The position numbers were made by a program, and so were the translations under genes. This document shows, piece after piece, positions 43,221-52,248 of a stretch of DNA of 64,000 nt; the stretch's first letter is position 1; each line of letters begins with the position of its first letter. This DNA comes from Nocardioides deserti (lineage in GTDB: Bacteria; Actinomycetota; Actinomycetes; Propionibacteriales; Nocardioidaceae): positions 310,001 through 374,000 of the forward strand of contig NZ_JACMYC010000003.1 of the NCBI RefSeq assembly GCF_014266025.1, in the 5' to 3' direction. The notes under the pieces were generated by a model. It made no database searches. It worked only from the letters and a program-made list of their open reading frames with translations, and had not been told where the DNA came from.

Positions 43221-44588
43221 TCAGGCGGCTCGGAACCGCGCCACGAAGACGCGGCGCCCCTCGTCCAGCCGTTCGGGGCGCACCTCAATGTGAACCGGTA
43301 CTTCTGAGCCGTCGGCGCGGACCATGGGTACTTCCAACGGAATACCGAGAAGGACATCGCGACCGTTCGTCGCATTGAGAGTGGTGCCGGCGATGTGCGC
43401 CTGGTGGTACCGCGCTGGCACCACTACGAGCACCCGCCGCCCGAGGAGGTCTTCAGCCCTGCCGTAGCGGAGCAGACGCAAGGCAGGCTCTGAGACGGCG
43501 ACGATGATGCTGGCCTCGTCGGTAGCCAGCAGTGGTTCGTCGACTGCTGCGAAACCTGCGTAGGTTTCGGTCAACGCGGCCTGGTCAGCCAGGGTCGCCC
43601 GAACGTCGGTCCTTGCCAGCCACGGTGTTGCCGTCGTGTCGCCGCTGGTCTGCCGAGCCACCTCCGAACAGAGCCATGAGCGCATTTCCTCGATCTCGGG
43701 CTGCGTCGGGGGGCCCAGGAACCTGCCAGCCCGTGCCGCGCGGATGGCCCGGCGCAAGAGGTCGTCCAGAGTGGCGAACTGCTTGACCGCCTCAGCAGGG
43801 ATCCGAAGTATCACTTCGTCCGCGGTTACGTCCGGCTCCAGGGCGCCCGCCATCAGCGCGTCGACCTCTTCTGGCAGGTCCGGTGTCGGCATCTGCTCGC
43901 CGAGGAGACTCATCGCTGCGCTGGCTTCGGCGTGCTTGTCCAGGATCGTGTCGTCCTTGGTCAGCACGTGCAGCAGATACTCGCGAAGCAGCGCAGCGGC
44001 GTGTTCCTGCCAGGCCCAATGCATCAGTAGCGGCGCGTGCCGCAAGGTCACCGCGCTTGCCTCGGCATCGGCACCGGCACCGGGGGTGGCGGCCGGCGCT
44101 TCGACGCCGACGCTGTGATCGCCGGTGTAGCTGAGTTGTCCGATCTCGAACCAGACAATCTTGCCCGTGCCGTGTGGAACGACGCCCCATCGGTCCGTGA
44201 GGCCCTCGACCATGGTGAGTCCGCGTCCGGTGCCTGCGGTGTTGGAGTAGCGACGCCGGGCGGGCAGATGCGTGCTGTTGTCCATCACCTCGACTCGCGT
44301 CCCCGTCGCCGCCGACCACGCCCGCACAGTCACTTCGCCGCCGGCATGTACCAGCGCGTTGGTGACGATCTCGGACAGCGCTACGGCGGCGTCGCTCGCA
44401 GATGCCTGGGTGCTGCTGCGGGCCATCAGGTCAATCAGCATCTGGCGTGCGATCCCCACGCCGCGCACGTCCCCACGCAAGGTGACGCCACTAGAAAGCG
44501 CCACCGGAGCGTCCACCTTCGTCCGAGCGGGCGGTGCTAGGCCGTCTGCCCCGCTCACGGGGCGACGCTCGTCGCTTTCTGGCCGCAC
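43221..44588 (-). CDS. HATPase (RsbW/SpoIIAB-like) protein with a C-terminal PAS domain
   Basis: A 455-residue signalling protein in three parts. Residues about 35-150 form a GHKL ATPase like anti-sigma factors and bacterial regulators (N-box SEIVTNALVHAG near 72-83, then GTGRGLTMVEGLTDRWGV). Residues 170-320 are mostly helical and unrecognised. Residues about 330-455 look like a PAS domain (IIVAVSEPALRLLRYGRAED and GIPLEVPMVRADGSEVPVHI). The conserved His of histidine kinases is not seen. Divergent to it is a GAF-PP2C phosphatase, suggesting a partner-switch pathway. GTG start at 44586-44588. Less extreme GC use than its neighbours hints at separate origin. Confidence 0.85.
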   Translation of the reverse strand: MRPESDERRPVSGADGLAPPARTKVDAPVALSSGVTLRGDVRGVGIARQMLIDLMARSSTQASASDAAVALSEIVTNALVHAGGEVTVRAWSAATGTRVEVMDNSTHLPARRRYSNTAGTGRGLTMVEGLTDRWGVVPHGTGKIVWFEIGQLSYTGDHSVGVEAPAATPGAGADAEASAVTLRHAPLLMHWAWQEHAAALLREYLLHVLTKDDTILDKHAEASAAMSLLGEQMPTPDLPEEVDALMAGALEPDVTADEVILRIPAEAVKQFATLDDLLRRAIRAARAGRFLGPPTQPEIEEMRSWLCSEVARQTSGDTTATPWLARTDVRATLADQAALTETYAGFAAVDEPLLATDEASIIVAVSEPALRLLRYGRAEDLLGRRVLVVVPARYHQAHIAGTTLNATNGRDVLLGIPLEVPMVRADGSEVPVHIEVRPERLDEGRRVFVARFRAA

Positions 44589-44819
44589 GCTTCTCCCTCA
44601 CCGCAGAGCCGGCGCCCCACGCGCCCGCGGGCGAGATCTTCGCAGGAGCACTGCGACGATGTCGCGCCACCGCCCGGGTGGGATGTACCCCGACACACTG
44701 TTCAGCAGCAGCGCCGACACCTTGCCGGTTCGTTGCGCGCCTGATCGGTTAAGGCTCTCGCCACACAGCCGGCCGCAGCGCGACGCCTCCGGGTCCCGCT
44801 GTGCCACGATGAGCGCGCG

Positions 44820-46043
44820 ATGCAGTCAGGGAGTTCGCCGCCGCCCCGTCTGGTGCTCGAAGAAGCGCCGACGATCCTTGTGGACGGCAAGTCAGTCCAA
44901 GAACTGATCGAAGGCGTGCGCGTGTTGATGGCCTCGGACACCTCCACCTTGCTGCTGCTCGATCGCTCAGGCACCGTCCTGGAGCCAGCTGCGTCCGCCG
45001 GCCTCGGCCGCAGATGGCGAGGTGCGACCCATGTCCCGGTCGGGTCTGGCTTCGCCGGCCGCGTGGCGGCCACGGTCGAACCCATCCTGATCGAGGATGT
45101 CAACGAGCAGACGGTGCTCAATCCGGTCCTCCGAGACTTCGGCCTACGACAACTCCTGGGCGTTCCGGTCCTCGGCAGCCGAGGTTTGCTGGGCGTGTTG
45201 CATGCAGGATGGCGTACGCCCCGTCCGCTCACACTCGAAGACACCGAGCGGCTCAAGGCTGCGGCTCACGACCTCGGACAGAGGTTGTCCGCTCGAACCC
45301 GCGATGACGCACATCTGGCGGCGCTAGCTCTGCAACGCAGCCTGCTGCCCGGCGCACCACCGTCGATCGACGGCCTCGACGTCGCGGTCCGATACCTGCC
45401 CGCTGACGGCGACCTCGGCGGTGACTGGTACGACGTGTTCAAGCTCCCGGGGGGCAAGGTCGGGATAGTCATGGGCGACGTCGAGGGGCATGGCCTCGCC
45501 TCGGCCGTCGCCATGGGTCGACTCCGCAGTGCCCTGCGCGCCTATGCACTCGATTACGACGACCCAGCCGAAGTGCTGCAACGTCTGGACCGCAAGCTCA
45601 CCCACTTCGAACCAGGCATCACCGCGACCGTCGTCTACGCCGTCACCCAACCACCATTCGACAGCGTCACCATCGCCAGCGCCGGCCACCCCGCCCCGCT
45701 GGTAGCACGACCGGGTGAGCGTTGCGCCATCGCGGCTGACGTACCGGCCGGCGTGCTTCTAGGCGTCGACCCCGAGCGCCCGCGCGATCAAGCGGCAGTA
45801 TCACTCCCACCCGGAGCCGCACTCGCCTTCTACACGGACGGCCTCGTAGAGCGTCGGCGAGACCACTATCGACGCACGGACCCGTATCTGGAGCGCCTGC
45901 GACTCGTTCGACGCGCCTTTCTGGCCGAAGACAACGCTGAGACAGCGTGCACCCGAATGATCTCGGAGGGCCTCGGCGATGACAGCGTCGAGGACGACGT
46001 TGCTCTAGCGGTCGTACGGCGCCCCCTCGCACCGCAAACCTGA
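44820..46043 (+). CDS. GAF-domain PP2C/SpoIIE-type phosphatase
   Basis: A 407-residue RsbU/SpoIIE-like Ser/Thr phosphatase. Residues about 20-160 are a GAF sensor domain (VGSGFAGRVAATVEPILIED, then GLRQLLGVPVLG). From 165 comes the phosphatase: LQRSLLPG, the metal-binding GGDWYD at 200-205, GDVEGHG at 219-225 and a final DDVALAVVRR. In partner switching such enzymes dephosphorylate an anti-anti-sigma factor; the kinase partner may be the HATPase protein encoded divergently (231 bp apart). No STAS protein or sigma factor is nearby. ATG at 44820; no strong ribosome site is seen. Confidence 0.92.
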   Translation: MQSGSSPPPRLVLEEAPTILVDGKSVQELIEGVRVLMASDTSTLLLLDRSGTVLEPAASAGLGRRWRGATHVPVGSGFAGRVAATVEPILIEDVNEQTVLNPVLRDFGLRQLLGVPVLGSRGLLGVLHAGWRTPRPLTLEDTERLKAAAHDLGQRLSARTRDDAHLAALALQRSLLPGAPPSIDGLDVAVRYLPADGDLGGDWYDVFKLPGGKVGIVMGDVEGHGLASAVAMGRLRSALRAYALDYDDPAEVLQRLDRKLTHFEPGITATVVYAVTQPPFDSVTIASAGHPAPLVARPGERCAIAADVPAGVLLGVDPERPRDQAAVSLPPGAALAFYTDGLVERRRDHYRRTDPYLERLRLVRRAFLAEDNAETACTRMISEGLGDDSVEDDVALAVVRRPLAPQT

Positions 46044-46359
46044 CCGCGCTTGTGCCCGATGGGCAGCACGCACTGTCGCACCGCAGCGACCTCCCACGCC
46101 TCGTGGCGGCATCCGGACGCCGGTCCTGCCGTAGTCGTCTGGCAGCCGCATGTGCACCTCGCGCGCTCGTTCGACAGCCGCAACGCACAACAGAACGACC
46201 GTCATCGACCAGGGCTGGGTGGAGCAGAGCATTGCCTCGCTGCCTGCGCCCCAGGACGTCAAGGACGCCTACGTCAACCACATGATCAGCCGGCTGTATG
46301 CGACCGGACCGACCGGCTGGACCGGCGCGAGGTGGTGCGACCGCCCCTCCAGGAAGAAC

Positions 46360-46373
46360 GAGAACACGTTCTA
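46360..46373. promoter_or_regulatory. KstR-like operator
   Basis: GAGAACACGTTCTA holds a perfect inverted repeat AGAAC-AC-GTTCT. It matches the KstR consensus TnnAACnnGTTnnA at all fixed positions except the first. It lies 56 bp before the FadD ATG. KstR-type repressors are released by steroid-derived acyl-CoAs; control of this FadD by such a regulator is inferred. Confidence 0.6.
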
Positions 46374-46382
46374 AATTCTTGG

Positions 46383-46396
46383 GTGATACGGCTCAC
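46383..46396. promoter_or_regulatory. CRP/GlxR-like site before FadD
   Basis: GTGATACGGCTCAC is a perfect GTGA-N6-TCAC match, 9 bases after the KstR-like box. If transcription starts near 46427 (after TAACGT), the site is centred about 37 bases upstream, close to a class II activator position. Inference. Confidence 0.45.
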
Positions 46397-46428
46397 GGGA
46401 GCCGAAATCCTGGCTAACGTGCCCAGGC

Positions 46429-48048
46429 ATGAAGTTCAACCTCGCCACCGTCTTCGAGACCGTCGCCGATGCCGTGCCCGAGCGGGTGGCCCTCACCTAC
46501 GAGGGTCGCTCCCTGACGTACGCCGAGTTCGACCGGGAGGCGACCCAGGTCGGCCACCTGTTCGCCGCCTCCGGGGTCGCGCCCGGCGAGCACGTCGCGA
46601 TCTTCCTCAAGAACTGCGTCGAGCACGTCACCGCGATGGTCGGCCTGCTCAAGGTCCGCGCGGTCCCGATCAACGTCAACTACCGCTACACCGCCGCGGA
46701 GCTGGAGTACCTCTTCACCAACTCCGACAGCGTCGCGGTCGTCGTCGAGGAGGCCGGGCACCAGCAGGTGCTGGCCTCGATCCTCGACCGCCTCCCCCAC
46801 GTCCGCACCGTGTACGTCGTCGGGCAGGCCGACGCGGCGCTCGTGGCCGCGGCGGGCGAGCGCGACGTGGACCTGGTGGACTTCGCGGGCTGGCGCGACC
46901 AGTCGACCGAGCGCGACTTCGCGGAGCGCACCGGGGACGAGCACTACATCCTCTACACCGGCGGCACCACGGGCTACCCGAAGGGCGTCGTCTGGACCCA
47001 CGACGACCTCTTCCACAAGCCGCTCTCGGGCGGCAACCCCTACGGCGACGCGCACCCGGACCTCGCGGCGATCGCGACGGCCGCCCAGGCGATGCCGCCG
47101 ATCTCGTTCCTCATCGCGGCGCCGCTGATGCACGGCGCGGCGTCGTACGCGATGTTCTTCTACTTCATCTTCGGCGGTCGCCTGGTCATGCTCCGCGACT
47201 TCGACCCGGCGAGGATCGTCGACGGCATCGCGAACGACGGGTTGCAGAGCCTGCTGATCGTCGGCGACGCGATGGGCATGCCGCTCGCCGACGAGATGGA
47301 GCGGCGCAAGGACGAGGTCGACTACTCGCCGCTGTTCATGGTCACCTCCGGCGGCGCGATCTGGTCGCAGGCCTGCCGCGACCGGTTCAAGGAGCTCGCG
47401 CCCAACGCCATGCAGCGCGACAACTTCGGCGCCTCGGAGTCCGGCAACGACGGCGAGATCACCCTCGACGACAACGGCAACCTGCGCGTGCCGGCCACCG
47501 ACAAGATGCTCGTCGTCGACGACACCCTCGCGGAGGTGCCGGCCGGCCCCGAGAACGTCGGCCTGATCGCCCGCCTCGGTCCGGTCCCCCAGGGCTACTA
47601 CAAGGACGAGGAGAAGACCGCCCGCACCTTCCGCACGCTGCCCGACGGCCGCCGCTGCTCGGTGCTCGGCGACATGGGCTACCGCGACCACGACGGCTCG
47701 ATCGTCTTCCTCGGCCGCGGCTCGCAGTGCATCAACACCGGTGGCGAGAAGGTCTACGTCGAGGAGGTCGAGAACGTCCTCCACGGCCACCCCGACATCG
47801 CCGACGTCCTCGTCGTCGCGGTCCCCGACGACCGGCTCGGCGAGCGGGTCGCCGCCGTCGTCTCCCCGCGGGAGGGCCGCGAGCCGCAGCTCGAGGACGT
47901 CCAGCGCCATGCCCGGGAGTCGCTGGCCGGCTACAAGGTCCCTCGCGACCTGGTCGTCGTGCCGGAGGTCAAGCGCACCCCCGCCGGCAAGGCGGACTAC
48001 CGCTGGGCCAAGGAGGTCGCCCGCGACCACGCGCCGACGCCCGCCTGA
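46429..48048 (+). CDS. Acyl-CoA synthetase, FadD19-like
   Basis: A 539-residue ANL ligase. P-loop ILYTGGTTGYPKGVVWTH, adenine site NFGASESGND, and the hinge FLGRGSQCINTGGEKVYVEE are clear; the C-terminal lysine is in RTPAGKADYRW. The opening FNLATVFETVADAVPERVAL and the TGGTTG variant of the P-loop are shared with mycobacterial FadD17/FadD19, which activate C24 steroid side chains. A role on a steroid or isoprenoid acid is therefore plausible (inference), supported by the KstR-like box upstream. No ribosome site is evident; GCCCAGGC precedes the ATG, and the mRNA may be leaderless. Confidence 0.92.
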   Translation: MKFNLATVFETVADAVPERVALTYEGRSLTYAEFDREATQVGHLFAASGVAPGEHVAIFLKNCVEHVTAMVGLLKVRAVPINVNYRYTAAELEYLFTNSDSVAVVVEEAGHQQVLASILDRLPHVRTVYVVGQADAALVAAAGERDVDLVDFAGWRDQSTERDFAERTGDEHYILYTGGTTGYPKGVVWTHDDLFHKPLSGGNPYGDAHPDLAAIATAAQAMPPISFLIAAPLMHGAASYAMFFYFIFGGRLVMLRDFDPARIVDGIANDGLQSLLIVGDAMGMPLADEMERRKDEVDYSPLFMVTSGGAIWSQACRDRFKELAPNAMQRDNFGASESGNDGEITLDDNGNLRVPATDKMLVVDDTLAEVPAGPENVGLIARLGPVPQGYYKDEEKTARTFRTLPDGRRCSVLGDMGYRDHDGSIVFLGRGSQCINTGGEKVYVEEVENVLHGHPDIADVLVVAVPDDRLGERVAAVVSPREGREPQLEDVQRHARESLAGYKVPRDLVVVPEVKRTPAGKADYRWAKEVARDHAPTPA

Positions 48049-48130
48049 CCGATGACTCGCACCACCCTCCCAGGTCGTAGGTGAGGGACGGTCGCTCGAC
48101 CGCCCGCCCACCTCGATCCCGGGAGGGACC

Positions 48131-48619
48131 ATGACCCAGCTCGACATGTACCCGTGCCTCTGGTTCGACGGCAACGCCCAGGAGGCCGCGGAGTTCTACG
48201 CCGCTCGCCTGCCGGACAGCCACGTCGACAAGGTCTGGCTGAGCCCGTCGGAGACGCCCTCGGGCCCGGCCGGCATGGTGCTGGTCGTCGACTTCACGCT
48301 CGCCGGGCAGCGGGTGCAGGGGCTGAACGGCGGGCCGGACTTCCGGTTCTCCGAGGCGATCTCGCTCGTGCTCGAGTGCGACGGCCAGGAGGACGTCGAC
48401 CGGCTGTGGGACGACCTGCTCGCCGACGGCGGCGAGCCCGGCCCGTGCGGGTGGCTCAAGGACCGGTTCGGGCTCTCGTGGCAGGTCGTCCCCCGTCGCC
48501 TGAACGAGCTGCTCGACGACGCCGATCCCGAGCGGGCCCGCCGCGCGATGGACGCGATGATGCAGATGGGCAAGATCGACGTCGCTGCCCTCGAGCGGGC
48601 GGCGGACGGCGCCTCGTGA
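48131..48619 (+). CDS. VOC-superfamily protein (PhnB / 3-demethylubiquinone methyltransferase-like domain)
   Basis: A 162-residue vicinal-oxygen-chelate fold protein. It begins YPCLWFDGNAQEAAEFYAA, the standard opening of the PhnB-like group, and continues with FTLAGQRVQGLNGGPDFRFS and GWLKDRFGLSWQVVPRRLNE. Despite the family name these proteins are not methyltransferases; most have unknown functions. ATG at 48131 with GGGAGG seven bases before it. It follows the FadD gene by 82 bp and may or may not be co-transcribed. Confidence 0.88.
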   Translation: MTQLDMYPCLWFDGNAQEAAEFYAARLPDSHVDKVWLSPSETPSGPAGMVLVVDFTLAGQRVQGLNGGPDFRFSEAISLVLECDGQEDVDRLWDDLLADGGEPGPCGWLKDRFGLSWQVVPRRLNELLDDADPERARRAMDAMMQMGKIDVAALERAADGAS

Positions 48620-48815
48620 CGGGACCCGCCCGCCGACCGCAGTCCCACGTCCGTGCAGGCCAGCAGCGGGAGCGGGTGTAGGGGCGGGCGTCGGCGTGCG
48701 TCGCCGTGGAACCCCACTACAGCCGGCGGGCAGGTCTCTGACACCAGCGTGCGCCCACTACCGCCGCCGGCGCATCCCCAACATCGGGTAGGCGGTGACC
48801 GACCGTCCGGACGCG

Positions 48816-50240
48816 TCAACCGGCGAAGGCGGGGGCGTGACGCGGCCAGGGCCGCGCCTGCTCCAGCTGGCCGGCCACGGCGAGGAGCAGGCCCTCGCCG
48901 CCGAGGTCGGCCGCGAGCTGGACGCCGAGGGGGACGCCGGTCGCGTCCAGGCCCGCGGGCACGGACACGGCCGGCATCCCGGTCACGTTGAAGACGCTGG
49001 TGAAGCCCGAGTACGTCGCCGCGTGCTCGTAGATCGCCTCGGGCCGGGTCGTGTCGAGCAGCCCGAGCGGCGGGACCGGCTGCGCGAGCGTCGGCGTGAG
49101 CAGCAGGTCGTGGTCGCGGAAGGCCGCGCCGACCTGCCAGCCGACCTCCTGGAGGTAGCGCAGCGCGCGGTTGAGGTCGGCAGCCGACAGCGAGCCGTAG
49201 TGGTCGTGGAGCATCCGGGTGAACGGCTCGAGGTCGTCCTCGCGCAGGTCGCGGCCGAGCTCGGCCAGGCGGTCCTGCACGGTGACGACCAGGTGGGCGC
49301 CCATGACCAGGCCCGACCGGGCCGCGACCTCGGCGGCGTCGTACGGCGCGTCGATCGGCACCACCTCGTGGCCCAGCTCCTCGAGCAGCCGCGCGGTGGC
49401 GAGCGCGGCCGCGACGCACGCGGGGTGGGTCTCGCGGTCGGCGAGGGTGGTGTACATCCCGATCCGCAGCCGCCCCGGGTCGCTCCGCGCAGCCTCGACG
49501 TAGGAGCCGGCCGGGGTCGGTGCGGCGAAGGCGTCGCCGGGCAGCGGACCCGCGGTCAGGTCGAGCAGCAGCGCGCTGTCGCGGACCGTGGTGGTGACGG
49601 CGTGGTGCACCGAGACGAGGTTCGACAGCGAGGCGGTCGACGGGGCGGTGGTGACTCGACCGCGACTCGGCTTGAGGCCCAGGAGGCCGCACGCCGAGGC
49701 GGGGATGCGGATCGACCCGCCGCCGTCGCTGGCGTGCGCGACCGGCACCAGTCCGGCCGAGACGGCCGCGGCTGACCCGCCGCTCGACCCACCCGGGGAC
49801 CGGTGCGGCGCCCACGGGTTGCTGGTGGGCCCGCCCCACCGCGGCTCCGTGCTGGCGTTGAGGCCGAGCTCGGGGGTCTTGGTCGTGCCGAGCACCACCA
49901 TCCCGGCCCGCCGGTAGCGCGTGACGACCTCGGAGTCGCGGTCGGCCACGGCGTCGGCGAACAGGCGCGACCCGCCCGTGGCGGGCAGCCCGGCGACGTA
50001 CGTGCCGAGGTCCTTGACCAGGACGGGTACGCCGCGCAGCGGACCGTCGGGCAGCCCGGCGTCGACCTCGGCGAGCGCCTCCTCGTAGCGGGTGCTCACC
50101 ATGACGCCGAGCCGGGCGTCGCCGTCCTCCAGGCGGGCGATCGCCGCCTCCGCCACCTCGCGGGCCGACACCTCTCCGGCCGCGACGGCCGCCGCGAGAC
50201 CGGTGGCGTCCAGGGCTGCGAGGTCGGTCGTGGGGGTCAC
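48816..50240 (-). CDS. Amidase-signature hydrolase
   Basis: A 474-residue amidase-signature enzyme. The Ser-cisSer-Lys triad is visible: K76 (VLVKDLG), the GGSSGGS loop at 150-156 and the nucleophile S176 (DGGGSIRIPAS). It hydrolyses amides; the substrate is unknown. The GTG at 50238-50240 overlaps the last ABC-transporter ATPase gene (GTGA), so it closes a six-gene operon. A peptide-type transporter followed by an amidase suggests uptake and cleavage of an amide, such as an N-acyl or short peptide-like compound. A longer reading upstream is an arginine-rich shadow of the ATPase gene. Confidence 0.93.
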   Translation of the reverse strand: MTPTTDLAALDATGLAAAVAAGEVSAREVAEAAIARLEDGDARLGVMVSTRYEEALAEVDAGLPDGPLRGVPVLVKDLGTYVAGLPATGGSRLFADAVADRDSEVVTRYRRAGMVVLGTTKTPELGLNASTEPRWGGPTSNPWAPHRSPGGSSGGSAAAVSAGLVPVAHASDGGGSIRIPASACGLLGLKPSRGRVTTAPSTASLSNLVSVHHAVTTTVRDSALLLDLTAGPLPGDAFAAPTPAGSYVEAARSDPGRLRIGMYTTLADRETHPACVAAALATARLLEELGHEVVPIDAPYDAAEVAARSGLVMGAHLVVTVQDRLAELGRDLREDDLEPFTRMLHDHYGSLSAADLNRALRYLQEVGWQVGAAFRDHDLLLTPTLAQPVPPLGLLDTTRPEAIYEHAATYSGFTSVFNVTGMPAVSVPAGLDATGVPLGVQLAADLGGEGLLLAVAGQLEQARPWPRHAPAFAG

Positions 50241-51235
50241 TCGTCGGCCCCGACGGCCACGTGGTGGCAGGCGACGGTGTGGCCGGGCGCGATCTCGCGC
50301 ATCCGCGGTTCCTCGGCCGCGCACCGGTCGGTCGCGATCGGGCAGCGGGTGCGGAAGCGGCAGCCCGAGGGCGGGTCGAGCGGCGAGGGCAGCTCGACCG
50401 AGACCTGCTGGGCGTGCGGGTGGTCCTGCGGCTCGCCGGGGATCGAGGCGAGCAGCAGCCGGGTGTAGGGGTGCACCGAGGTGCGGTGCATCTCGTCGGA
50501 GGGCACGACCTCGCAGGCCTTGCCGAGGTACATCACCATCACCTGGTCGCTGATGTTCTTCACCACCGACACGTCGTGGGCGATGAAGACCATGCTCAGG
50601 CCGAACGAGCGGGCGCTGGTCTCCAGCAGGTTGAGGATCTGGGCCTGCACCGAGACGTCGAGCGAGGAGACCGGCTCGTCGCAGATGAGCACCTCGGGGT
50701 CCATCATCAGCGCGCGGGCGATGCAGACCCGCTGGCACTGGCCGCCCGAGAGCTCGTGCGGGTGCTTGTCGCGGACCGCGTCGGGGTCCAGGCCGACCGA
50801 GCGGAGCATGTCGTCGACGAGCACGTCCTTCGGCGTCTCCCCGTCGTGGCCCCAGATCGAGCGGCCCTCCCAGACCAGGTCCTTGACCTTGCGCCGCGGG
50901 TTCAGCGCCGAGACCGGGTCCTGCATGATGATCTGCATCCGGGCGCGGGCCCGGCGCAGGTCGCGGGACCCGAGCTCGGTCAGCTCCAGGTCACCCAGGC
51001 GCACGCTGCCGGAGTCGGGCGGCGGCAGCTGGATGAGCGCCCGCCCGATGGTCGACTTGCCGCAGCCGGACTCGCCCAGGATGCCGAGCGTCGTGCCGGG
51101 CGGGACCTCGAGGCTGACGCCGGAGACGGCGTGCACCTTCTGGCCGCGGCCGACGGGGAACTCCACGACCACGTCGGTCGCCGTCAACGTGGAGGCGTGG
51201 GTGCGGGCCGGTGCGGCCTGCTCGGTGACGGTCAT
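50237..51235 (-). CDS. ABC transporter ATP-binding protein, OppF/DppF type
   Basis: A 332-residue ATPase of the peptide/nickel/opine uptake family. Walker A is GESGCGKST, the signature LSGGQCQRVCIARAL, Walker B VLICDEPVSSLDVS, and the C-terminal cysteine-rich zone reads CRFRTRCPIATDRC, typical of the OppD/F group and linked to an iron-sulphur site in some members. MTVTEQAAP follows an ATGA overlap with the OppD-type gene. It energises import with the permeases at 52245-54324. Confidence 0.94.
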   Translation of the reverse strand: MTVTEQAAPARTHASTLTATDVVVEFPVGRGQKVHAVSGVSLEVPPGTTLGILGESGCGKSTIGRALIQLPPPDSGSVRLGDLELTELGSRDLRRARARMQIIMQDPVSALNPRRKVKDLVWEGRSIWGHDGETPKDVLVDDMLRSVGLDPDAVRDKHPHELSGGQCQRVCIARALMMDPEVLICDEPVSSLDVSVQAQILNLLETSARSFGLSMVFIAHDVSVVKNISDQVMVMYLGKACEVVPSDEMHRTSVHPYTRLLLASIPGEPQDHPHAQQVSVELPSPLDPPSGCRFRTRCPIATDRCAAEEPRMREIAPGHTVACHHVAVGADE

Positions 51236-52248
51236 GCTCCGACCTCCTGGCGCTGGTGCTGCAGCGGCGCGGTCAACGGGAAGTGGCAGGCGACGACCGA
51301 GCCGGCCGCCGCACCACGCGGCTCGAGGGCCGGCGCCTCGACGCGGCAGCGGTCCACGGCGTACCGGCAGCGGGCCGCGAAGCGGCACCCGGCCGGCGGC
51401 GCGAGCATGTTCGGCGGCGAACCCTCGATGGTGGCGAGCAGGCTGTGCGGCCGGCTCTCGATGCTCGGGATCGACTCGATGAGCGCCTGGCTGTAGGGGT
51501 GCCGCGGCGTGCCGAAGACGGCGTCGGTGGCGGCGGACTCGGCCACGCGGCCGGCGTACATCACCGCCACCCGGTCCGTGCGACCCGCGACCGTGCCGAG
51601 GTCGTGGCTGACCAGGATCGTGGCCATGTCGAGCCGCTCGGCCAGCGACTGGAGCAGGTCGAGGATCTGCTTCTGCACGGTCACGTCGAGGGCGGTGGTC
51701 GGCTCGTCGGCGATGAGCAGCTGCGGGTCGCAGGCGAGCGCCATCGCGATGACGACGCGCTGGCGCATGCCGCCGGAGAGCTCGTGGGGGTACTGCCCGG
51801 CCCGGCGCGCCGGCTCCGGGATGCCGACCTGGCGCAGGAGCTCCACCGCGCGCTCGCGGGCGGCGCCCTTGCTGAGCCCCCGGTGGAGCCGGAGGCTCTC
51901 CGTCAGGTGCAGCCCGACCCGCTTGACCGGGTTGAGCGAGGTCATCGGGTCCTGGAAGACCATCGCGACCGTGGTGCCCCACAGCTCGCGCCGCCTCGCT
52001 TGCTTGACACCGTGGACGTCGACGCCGGCCAGCCGCACCGACCCCGTGACCTGCGTGGCGGGGCCGTTGGTGATCAGCCCCATGATCGTCCGCCCGAGCA
52101 CGGACTTGCCCGACCCGGACTCCCCCACGATGCCGAGCGTCTCGCCGGCCGCGAGGCTCAGCGACACCCCGTCGACGGCGCGCATGGCGCCCCGCGGGGT
52201 CCGGAAGGTGGTGTGGAGGTCGTCGACCTCGAGCAGGGGTGCGGTCAC
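51232..52248 (-). CDS. ABC transporter ATP-binding protein, OppD/DppD type
   Basis: A 338-residue ATPase with Walker A GESGSGKSV, signature LSGGMRQRVVIAMALA, Walker B LLIADEPTTALDVT and the C-terminal CRFAARCRYAVDRC motif. The GTG start at 52246-52248 overlaps the permease stop (GTGA). It pairs with the OppF-type ATPase as the two nucleotide-binding subunits of the carrier. Confidence 0.94.
   Translation of the reverse strand: MTAPLLEVDDLHTTFRTPRGAMRAVDGVSLSLAAGETLGIVGESGSGKSVLGRTIMGLITNGPATQVTGSVRLAGVDVHGVKQARRRELWGTTVAMVFQDPMTSLNPVKRVGLHLTESLRLHRGLSKGAARERAVELLRQVGIPEPARRAGQYPHELSGGMRQRVVIAMALACDPQLLIADEPTTALDVTVQKQILDLLQSLAERLDMATILVSHDLGTVAGRTDRVAVMYAGRVAESAATDAVFGTPRHPYSQALIESIPSIESRPHSLLATIEGSPPNMLAPPAGCRFAARCRYAVDRCRVEAPALEPRGAAAGSVVACHFPLTAPLQHQRQEVGA

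Larger units (their letters stand above)
46044..46428. other. 385-bp stretch without a clear gene, upstream of a FadD gene
   Basis: Most of it shows no gene. A short plus-strand reading near 46200-46374 (VEQSIASLPAPQDVKDAYV, then NHMISRLYATG) has a protein-like mix but no credible start and may be a remnant of unknown family. The last 70 bases hold regulatory sites: a KstR-like box at 46360-46373, a CRP-like site at 46383-46396 and a possible -10, TAACGT, at 46415-46420, which would make the following gene nearly leaderless. Confidence 0.5.
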
